Source: UBA1172 sp049889655 | GTDB lineage: Bacteria; Pseudomonadota; Alphaproteobacteria; Puniceispirillales; UBA1172 | Direction: 5' to 3' | Assembly (NCBI GenBank): GCA_049889655.1 | Contig: JBMHCY010000031.1 | Coordinates: forward strand, 1 to 12,108 | DNA: 12,108 nt | Shown: positions 6,546-12,108 of the stretch, in pieces | How the letters are laid out: each line of letters opens with the position of its first letter | Position numbering within the stretch: position 1 is the stretch's first letter | The notes under the pieces: generated by a model | Told to the model about the DNA's origin: nothing | The model's database searches: none | What the model saw: only the letters and a program-made list of their open reading frames with translations | Program-made: the position numbers and the translations under genes

Positions 6546-7712
6546 TCAGGCCGTGAAAACCGAATCACGGTATTTTGCGAACGGGTTGTCCGTCGCGCCA
6601 AAATGCGTTGACAGGACATGATCATAAAGCGCCCGGTAATCGATATTGAAGGTGAGGTTGTTGTTATCGAGCATCATCAGATTCGGGTTGCTGCCAATGA
6701 AACCCCCCTTGAGCCGCCCGCCCAGCATCAGATGCGGTGCCGCCATGCCATGATCGGTCCCGCGTGATCCGTTTTCCGAAGCCCGGCGGCCAAATTCCGA
6801 ATAGGTCATGATGATCGTGTTGTCCCAGACACCGATGCGCTTGAGGGCGCTCACCGTGTTATCAAGGCTTTCATCCAGTTGCCGGAGCAGATCACGGTGG
6901 TTCCAGTACTGGTTGATATGGGTATCGAAACTGCCGATCGAGACCTTGTAGACAGGCAGTTCCAGCCCCGCACCGATCAATGTGCAGACCTGGCTGAGCT
7001 GGCGGCCCAGATCGCCCCGGCCGAAACTGAAATGCTGCCGGTTTTCATCAAGTTTGCGCCTGATTGTCAGAATCTGGTCTTGGCTGGCCCTGCGGCCTTC
7101 GATCAGCTCACCGAGAAGCCCGACAGCATTGTTTTCTTCCATGACAGGGATGGTGGCATCGCGTGATTCCTGCGCCGCGGGCACATAGCCGATCGCGTTC
7201 GGGCCGAGGTAACCATCGAGACCACCGGTGAAAAGACCGGATTCATTATCAAGGCAGATGGCCTTGGCATCCCAGTTGTTGGCCATGGCCAGCTGGTCGA
7301 GCGTCTTGACGATCCAGCCATCGCCGAAATTGCGCTTGCCGTCACCGCCCCGTTCCCACAGTTCGATCGACCGAAAATGTGAAAGGATGGGGTTGGGGTA
7401 ACCGAGATTCTGGATGATCTGGCATTCGCCACGTTCGAAATGATTGGCCAGATTCTCAAGGCTGAAATGAAAGCCCATCGTCTCGGTGACAGTCAGGATA
7501 TGTTCTTTCCTGAGGGCAATCTTCGGGCGCAGTTTGAAATAATTCGGGTCCTGATAGGGAACATAGGTGTTAAGCCCGTCATTGGCCCCCTGCAATTCCA
7601 CCAGTATCAGGATCGGCGTGTTGGTTTTTGACGCCGCCAGTTGTGGCCAGGCGGCAAACAGTGATGTCGACCCCAGAAAAGACAGGGCTTGTCGTCGTGA
7701 AATATCCATCAT
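6546..7712 (-). CDS. DUF1501 domain-containing exported protein (Tat signal)
   Basis: The 388-residue protein starts with a twin-arginine signal: SRRQALSFLG (5-14), hydrophobic core, and a likely cleavage after AASKT-like residues near 28. This suggests folded export, perhaps with bound metal. The rest is a full DUF1501 domain, related to the alkaline phosphatase/sulfatase superfamily: LVELQGANDGLNTYVPY (37-53), SHFRSIELWE (111-120), and near the C-terminus TYSEFGRRASENGSRGTDHG followed by PHLMLGG, all diagnostic. Biochemical function is not established for the family. The ATG at 7712 overlaps the upstream DUF1800 stop (ATGA), with GAGGGG 11 nt upstream; a second ATG directly follows. DUF1501 and DUF1800 genes are commonly paired, and the overlap implies coupled translation. 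Length and motifs look intact. Confidence 0.93.
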   Translation of the reverse strand: MMDISRRQALSFLGSTSLFAAWPQLAASKTNTPILILVELQGANDGLNTYVPYQDPNYFKLRPKIALRKEHILTVTETMGFHFSLENLANHFERGECQIIQNLGYPNPILSHFRSIELWERGGDGKRNFGDGWIVKTLDQLAMANNWDAKAICLDNESGLFTGGLDGYLGPNAIGYVPAAQESRDATIPVMEENNAVGLLGELIEGRRASQDQILTIRRKLDENRQHFSFGRGDLGRQLSQVCTLIGAGLELPVYKVSIGSFDTHINQYWNHRDLLRQLDESLDNTVSALKRIGVWDNTIIMTYSEFGRRASENGSRGTDHGMAAPHLMLGGRLKGGFIGSNPNLMMLDNNNLTFNIDYRALYDHVLSTHFGATDNPFAKYRDSVFTA

Positions 7713-9862
7713 TTCAGCTGGTACCCCTCATAGGTCAGAATATCCATGTAGTTATCGTCGCTGATCGACAGGCTGAGATCAGGCACCAGCAATTCGCTCA
7801 AATCCATATCCATGGCCTGGGCCCGGGCCTTGACCTCATTGAACCGGAAGAAGTTGTCATCAAAACGGTACTCTTTCCTCAAATTAAACCCGATCCGATG
7901 CGCCCCGCAGCTGAACCCCTTTGCCATCGTGCTCATGGTTTGCATTTCGGCAAAATTTTTCACTGGCGGGTGCGCCCCCGTGGCGGTCTCGATATCATCG
8001 AACCCCACCTGGTCCATCATCCCTTCCATCCAGGCGATGCCGCCAGGGCTCTGGAACAGATCCCGATGGCGGGCCGTGTTGTCCAGCAGGATCCGGAAAC
8101 TCTGCATAAGCCGTTTGATCAGCAGTTTTTCATGGGGTGAACGTCCCTGGAACCGCTTATTCTTGCGGCTGCTTGGATAGGAAAACTTGATCGTCATCGC
8201 ACCGTCCCGATCATCCATCCAGCCACCTTTGTAGGAACTGAAGATATCGGGTGAGCTGTATCCTTCTCTGACACGAACGAAATCACCGTATTCATCGCGA
8301 TCATTCCTGTCATGGCCAAATTCGATCTTGATGCCGTCATAATGTCTGTCGTTGAGCCGGACATTATAAAACGACAGCCGGAAATCGTTCCATCTGCGTT
8401 TGCCGAAATCTTCAGCAATCCAGTCGATGGCAATCAACTCGACAGCCAGCTGATCCTCGACAGCCGTATCAAAGAACGCGGTTAGTTCATCCTGATAACG
8501 CTGATCCGCGCTCGACTTGGCCAGCAGTTTGGGCGGCTGGGCTTTCTCAAGATCACGGAAAGTCTTTTTCATGAGCCGGATTCTTTTTTCGATCATCTGG
8601 CCACTGACCCATTCCCGGCCGGTCGGCCAACCGGCAATATTCGGAGGGTTGAACAGATCCTGATTCAAATCGGTCATGCCGCGAGTCAACCACGACATAT
8701 TGCCGGCATTGCTGGTGGATTGCAGCGTCCGTGCTGTCCCGAACAGCAGATCAACGGGTGATTTCACCAGTGTCAGTTTGTTCTTCTCATCCCAGAACGA
8801 GGCCAGGGAGAGCGTTGCTTCGAAAAGAGCGGGAATCGCGTAATCAGCGTCCCGGAAGGATGTGACGAGGATTGCCAGTTCCTCCGGTGACGGCTCCCCC
8901 AGGGCGACGTATTCATTGAAGTATTTCTTGGCGACAAAGGCCCCGAAATAGGGGTGATCGACCAGAATTTCAAAAAATTCGTCTATCGAGCTGTACTTCT
9001 GGCCGAAAGCCTTTTGTGCCTTTGTTGTCCGCTTGGTGGCCTTGCTGACAAATTCCTCGGAAATGAAATTGATGCCATTGCCCGCCAGCATCTTGGCAAG
9101 GTTGCGGATTTCACCTTCTCCATACTGGCCTTCCCCGAGCGAGAACAATTCAAGGAACTCCCGGGCGAGGTTTTCATTGGGGTTTTTCTTGGTGCTGGTT
9201 TCGTTGTTGAGATAGATGATCACCCCGGGGTCTTCGAGGGAGGCTTTAAGAAAATCGACGTAATTGCCGTTGGTATGCTGCCGCACAACCTTCAGGTGTT
9301 CGGCAAAGGCATGGGTGCGCTTGTAGGTATCGAAGGCCACCGAAAAATGATCGAGCCACAACAGGGCCTGCCGGTCAAACTGCGGCGTCTGGCTGGTGAG
9401 CATCTGATGGCCCCATTCCGAGGCCAGGGATTCACGGTAAAGGGACAGCGAGCACCCCGACCGGTTGTTCCTGAGCGCTTCTTCCAGAAATGCCACAGGG
9501 ATGGATGTGTCGATCCAGTCCGGCCAGCGATAGGGGTCTTTGAACGACCGAAACTCATCCACCACCATGGCAATGGCCTGCCGTCGGGTCAGGCCGATAT
9601 AGCGTTCGAACCGGTCGATCGGCGCCCCGATCCCGACACGTTGTTCAAACCTGATGGCATCACGCCTTGTCAGAGTCTCATCGAGATGGGATGTATCGAC
9701 GCTATTGAGATCAATGATCAGGTCATCGCGCGACTTCGGCTTGCCGGAACTCAGCGAATCCCCCGATGAAATAATACCGTTTTGAAATGTCGTTTTCGCT
9801 GCCGCAAGATCGGCGTGGTGGACGAAAACGATCAAGCTCAACACAAAGAAAACAAAACGCAT
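7709..9862 (-). CDS. DUF1800 domain-containing exported protein with C-terminal extension
   Basis: The 717-residue protein begins with a Sec signal peptide (MRFVFFVLSLIVFV core, likely cleavage after Ala-Ala-Ala-22). The DUF1800 domain spans about 65-435. Diagnostic stretches are LLWLDHFSVAF (167-177), KNPNENLAREFLELFSLGEGQYGEGEI (226-252) followed by AKMLAG, and NPPNIAGWPTGREWVSG (405-421). Family function is unknown; pairing with DUF1501 suggests a joint exported unit. Residues 436-717 go beyond the usual domain end. They include a beta-rich, aspartate-rich stretch (about 494-562, FRLSFYNVRL to MTIKFSYP) and a helical part with SCGAHRIGFN (651-660). An in-frame TGA 15 nt upstream bounds the ATG at 9862, and the signal peptide supports it. 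The ribosome-binding site is weak (CAGG two nt away). The stop overlaps the DUF1501 start. Confidence 0.92.
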   Translation of the reverse strand: MRFVFFVLSLIVFVHHADLAAAKTTFQNGIISSGDSLSSGKPKSRDDLIIDLNSVDTSHLDETLTRRDAIRFEQRVGIGAPIDRFERYIGLTRRQAIAMVVDEFRSFKDPYRWPDWIDTSIPVAFLEEALRNNRSGCSLSLYRESLASEWGHQMLTSQTPQFDRQALLWLDHFSVAFDTYKRTHAFAEHLKVVRQHTNGNYVDFLKASLEDPGVIIYLNNETSTKKNPNENLAREFLELFSLGEGQYGEGEIRNLAKMLAGNGINFISEEFVSKATKRTTKAQKAFGQKYSSIDEFFEILVDHPYFGAFVAKKYFNEYVALGEPSPEELAILVTSFRDADYAIPALFEATLSLASFWDEKNKLTLVKSPVDLLFGTARTLQSTSNAGNMSWLTRGMTDLNQDLFNPPNIAGWPTGREWVSGQMIEKRIRLMKKTFRDLEKAQPPKLLAKSSADQRYQDELTAFFDTAVEDQLAVELIAIDWIAEDFGKRRWNDFRLSFYNVRLNDRHYDGIKIEFGHDRNDRDEYGDFVRVREGYSSPDIFSSYKGGWMDDRDGAMTIKFSYPSSRKNKRFQGRSPHEKLLIKRLMQSFRILLDNTARHRDLFQSPGGIAWMEGMMDQVGFDDIETATGAHPPVKNFAEMQTMSTMAKGFSCGAHRIGFNLRKEYRFDDNFFRFNEVKARAQAMDMDLSELLVPDLSLSISDDNYMDILTYEGYQLK

Positions 9863-9962
9863 AACCTGAACTGATCAACACTTGACACAAAAAACCAATA
9901 CCAAAGGGTACCATATCCGCGGAAATTGAGGAGAAATTTATTATGACGGAACCGGGGCGGTT
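9863..9962. other. Intergenic region between the TPR-GT gene and the DUF1800 gene
   Basis: This 100-nt, comparatively AT-rich gap should hold the promoter of the DUF1800-DUF1501 pair, but I see no convincing minus-strand hexamer pair. A perfect TTGACA occurs on the plus strand at 9882-9887 without a well-spaced -10. Next to the TPR gene stop, AACCG-GGG-CGGTT (9950-9962) is a short hairpin that could help end the TPR transcript, but it lacks a T run. GAGGAG at 9928-9933 on the plus strand precedes an ATG at 9943. Confidence 0.4.
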
Positions 9963-12005
9963 TCAGGCAAGGTCTGCCGCAACCGCCTTCAGCACGGCAT
10001 CCCAGTTGTTCAGCGCGGGCTGCTTGTAGAGATCGACAGCATCATACCAGTAACTGTCGCGGCCATCGGAACCCCAGCGCCAGTCATGGCTTTTCGGCAG
10101 CATGATTTGAGTCTTCCGGCCAAGGGCCCCCGCCAGATGGATCGTGACATTGGAAACCGAGACAACCCGGTCACAGGCCATGATCAGGGCAGACAGGTCA
10201 TCGATATCTTCCCTGATATCAACGCCCGGGACTTCGGTAATATCGATTTTGTGGGCTTCCCTGACCTGAGCGATATCCGCCGCGACATCACCATATTGCA
10301 GATTAACGAGTCTGACAGTCGGCCCGGCCACAGCACGGGCGAGATCGGCAAGCGGCAGGCTTTTATAATGGCCGCCATAGGCTTTCGATTTGGACATCCA
10401 GCTGATGCCGATCACCTGTGTTGTGTCAGCCTCAGCCAGCTGGTCGCGGAAGTGGCGGATACGGGCCTCATCCGCCATCAGAAAACCACCTGCAGTCTTT
10501 CTGAAATCCTCTTCGGACTGGCGGAAATACCGGGGCAGCGAGCCCATCGGGATAAACCCGTCATAATCGTCTTCGGCGAAGGGCTGGCCTTTTTCAAGAT
10601 AGGTGATCCCGGCCGGGAACGACCGCCGGAACAGCGGGATGAGGCGCGGGTCACATTCAACTGTCAATGCCGCCGTGCGGGCATAAAGCTCAGGAATGAT
10701 CGAGCTGAACATAACCTCATCCCCGATCCCCTGTTCGGCCAGCACCAGCAGGTTCTGGTTCTCTTCTCCCGACCACGGTTTCAGTGACCGGATATTCTTG
10801 GCGGAAATATCATGGGTTTCGAGACGGTGTTCATAGAGATCAAAACCTTCGGGAAACTTCCTCTGCTTAAGGTACTCGAAACCCAGATTCAGTTTGGCCT
10901 CGACATCATGGGGATTGAGATCGATGGATCGCGTAAAGGCGGCGATGGCCTCTTGCCGCTGCCCCAGCGTGACATGAATGAGCCCGGTATTGTTGTAGGC
11001 TTCCGCATAATCGGGGCTGATCGCAATCGCCTCATCAAACGCCTTCAGTGCTTCATCAAACCGGCCGTCATGAACCAGCGCGTTACCGAGGTTGTTCCAG
11101 GCCTGGGTGAAATCAGGCTTGATCCGCACACTTTCCTGCAGAGCGGTGATCGCCGTGTCGCGACGCCCAAGTTTGGTGAAGGCATTGCCCTTATTGAAGA
11201 ACGCTTCCGCGTAATCAGGTTTCAGCGCAATCGCCTGATCGAACGCCTCAAGGGCTTCGTCAAGCCGGCCGTCATGAACCAGCGCGTTGCCGAGGTTGTT
11301 CCAGGCCTGGGTGAAATCAGGCTTGATCCGCACACTTTCCTGCAGGGCGGTGATCGCCGCGTCATGCTGGCCGAGACCAGCCCGGGCCTTGCCGAGATTG
11401 AAGGCGGCATCAGCGTGGTCGGGGGAGAGCGCCAGCACCTGATCAAACGCTGCCGCCGCTGCATCAAACTGACCAGCGTCCAGCAAGGTGAGCCCGAGCG
11501 CGTGATGGACGGGGGCGATCTTCGGGTTGAGCCCCAGTGCCGCCTGATACGCCGCAACCGCCTCAGCCGTCTTGCCCTGCTGGCGGCAGGCATGGCCGAG
11601 ATTGACAAAGCCCTCAGGCTGCCGGGGGTTGAGCCGGGTGACGCTCTTGAAGGCCTCTTCGGCATCGCTGAAATGTGCCAGCCTGACACAGGTTGTGCCG
11701 ATGATCTCCCAGAGCAGAACCATCTTGGGGTGCTGTTTGACCAGCGTCCGGGCAAGGGTGAGCACAGCATCGTGCTGCTGCCCGTCATAGAGCATTTTCA
11801 GCTGCTGCATCTGCTGGTTGATCGCGCCGTTGGCGGGCATAGCCGCAGGCTTCGCGGCAAGGGCTGCAAGACCGTGGCGGGCAGCCTGATTGCCGGCGTC
11901 ACAGGAAAGGACGAACTGATAGAGTTTCCGCGCCTCTGCAATATTCCCGTTCCGGGCAAAGGCGTGCGCCTTGATCAGGGCTTGATCGACCGATAGATTC
12001 CACAT
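9963..12005 (-). CDS. TPR-repeat protein with C-terminal GT-B/GT9-like glycosyltransferase domain
   Basis: From the ATG at 12005 the protein is 680 residues. Residues of about 10-395 are tetratricopeptide repeats of 34 residues, with the usual AWNNLGNAL / DEALEAFDQAIALKPDYAEA pattern. From about 417 the protein becomes a glycosyltransferase-like domain: NLLVLAEQGIGDEVMFSSIIPEL (418-440), GISWMSKSKAYGGHYKSLPL (533-552), and VVSVSNVTIHLAGALG (614-629), which resembles the donor-binding site of heptosyltransferase-type (GT9) enzymes. There is no signal peptide, so the protein is probably cytoplasmic. Known TPR-GT proteins such as Caulobacter FlmG glycosylate flagellin, with the TPR part binding the acceptor; a similar protein-glycosylating role here is inference. 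An alternative TTG start at 12020 would add five residues but lacks a ribosome-binding site; the ATG has AGAGAAAG just upstream. The gene contains a near-identical internal duplication. Confidence 0.88.
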   Translation of the reverse strand: MWNLSVDQALIKAHAFARNGNIAEARKLYQFVLSCDAGNQAARHGLAALAAKPAAMPANGAINQQMQQLKMLYDGQQHDAVLTLARTLVKQHPKMVLLWEIIGTTCVRLAHFSDAEEAFKSVTRLNPRQPEGFVNLGHACRQQGKTAEAVAAYQAALGLNPKIAPVHHALGLTLLDAGQFDAAAAAFDQVLALSPDHADAAFNLGKARAGLGQHDAAITALQESVRIKPDFTQAWNNLGNALVHDGRLDEALEAFDQAIALKPDYAEAFFNKGNAFTKLGRRDTAITALQESVRIKPDFTQAWNNLGNALVHDGRFDEALKAFDEAIAISPDYAEAYNNTGLIHVTLGQRQEAIAAFTRSIDLNPHDVEAKLNLGFEYLKQRKFPEGFDLYEHRLETHDISAKNIRSLKPWSGEENQNLLVLAEQGIGDEVMFSSIIPELYARTAALTVECDPRLIPLFRRSFPAGITYLEKGQPFAEDDYDGFIPMGSLPRYFRQSEEDFRKTAGGFLMADEARIRHFRDQLAEADTTQVIGISWMSKSKAYGGHYKSLPLADLARAVAGPTVRLVNLQYGDVAADIAQVREAHKIDITEVPGVDIREDIDDLSALIMACDRVVSVSNVTIHLAGALGRKTQIMLPKSHDWRWGSDGRDSYWYDAVDLYKQPALNNWDAVLKAVAADLA
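11061..11159. repeat. Copy A of an internal 204-bp-period duplication in the TPR gene
   Basis: These 99 bases match 11265-11363 with only three mismatches. The offset is exactly 204 bases, or 68 residues, which is two TPR units. On the protein the copies share ALQESVRIKPDFTQAWNNLG and the following NALVHDGR. Flanking bases to the left are also similar but more diverged. Confidence 0.9.
11265..11363. repeat. Copy B of the internal duplication in the TPR gene
   Basis: Partner of 11061-11159. The DNA-level identity, including third codon positions, is far higher than between other TPR units of the gene. That indicates a recent duplication or gene conversion rather than selection on the TPR consensus alone. 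Confidence 0.9.
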
Positions 12006-12108
12006 CCGCTTTCTCTGCAACAGGGCGGCATCAGGGACGCGTCCACCGCCGCCGTGGGGGACTGGCTACAAATCCGAGCTTTTTTCCTCACAGAATGTCA
12101 TGCTGTCG
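12006..12108. other. Upstream region of the TPR-GT gene at the right edge
   Basis: These 103 bases should hold the leader and perhaps the promoter of the TPR gene. Visible are a 10-bp perfect palindrome GGACGCGTCC (12035-12044) and an adjacent GC-rich CCAC...GTGG pairing (12043-12057). On the minus strand an open frame of 14 codons from the edge ends at TAG (12066-12068) and could be the tail of an upstream gene, but it is too short to claim. No -10/-35 pair stands out. Confidence 0.35.

Noticed and set aside
8954..9769. 271-residue plus-strand frame
   Set aside because: Antisense to the DUF1800 domain, which is well supported by family motifs.
9865..9885. FNR/CRP-like site around TTGATCAGTTCAGG upstream of the DUF1800 gene
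   Set aside because: Only one half-site matches; the second half differs at most positions.
10812..11996. 394-residue open frame on the plus strand
   Set aside because: It lies fully antisense to the TPR-GT gene and its repeats mirror the TPR units; it has no ribosome-binding site or recognisable domain.
12066..12108. Possible C-terminal tail of an upstream minus-strand gene
   Set aside because: Only 14 codons are visible; other frames also stop within a few codons, so no frame can be chosen.
1..12108. CRISPR array, tRNA, rRNA, insertion sequence or phage module
   Set aside because: No regularly spaced direct repeats with unique spacers, no tRNA-like clover sequence, no transposase or integrase motifs in any supported gene.

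Overview
The window reads as a chromosomal segment of a Gram-negative alphaproteobacterium. The clearest sign is the tight minus-strand run dapF > mtaB > ftsY (diaminopimelate epimerase, tRNA methylthiotransferase, SRP receptor), an order familiar from Alphaproteobacteria. A meso-DAP pathway gene and Sec- and Tat-type export signals point the same way. A marine or Rhodospirillales/SAR116-like source is possible, but that is a guess. No phage, transposon, CRISPR, tRNA or rRNA signature was seen.

Layout, left to right. At the left edge (1-344, minus) lies the 5' part of a periplasmic glycine-betaine/proline-type ABC transporter substrate-binding protein, with its own sigma70-like promoter in the gap behind ftsY. 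Positions 457-5702 hold a same-strand series transcribed right to left: an FkbM-type methyltransferase with an unusual N-terminal segment, exonuclease III (xth), dapF, mtaB and ftsY. Spacings are 21 and 49 nt, then a 4-nt and a 1-nt overlap, so at least dapF-mtaB-ftsY look translationally coupled. ftsY carries a Pro-Glu repeat encoded by a short-period DNA repeat.

At 5725-6519 one plus-strand gene, resembling the C-terminal half of a GT-B/capsule-type glycosyltransferase, sits between opposing neighbours. It is divergent from the FkbM gene by only 22 nt and converges on the next gene with 26 nt between them. Positions 6546-9862 (minus) hold an overlapping DUF1800 > DUF1501 pair, both with export signals; the DUF1800 protein has an extra C-terminal region of about 280 residues. 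Positions 9963-12005 (minus) encode a large TPR protein fused to a GT-B/GT9-like glycosyltransferase domain, with a recent-looking internal duplication of two TPR units.

Functionally the window joins housekeeping genes (cell wall and lysine, tRNA modification, DNA repair, membrane targeting) with a loose set of glycan-related genes (FkbM methyltransferase, capsule-GT-like protein, TPR-GT) and an exported DUF1501/DUF1800 pair of unknown biochemical role. I did not find a clearly novel system. The best leads are the junction at 5700-5730, the C-terminal extension of the DUF1800 protein, and the repeat dynamics in ftsY and the TPR gene.
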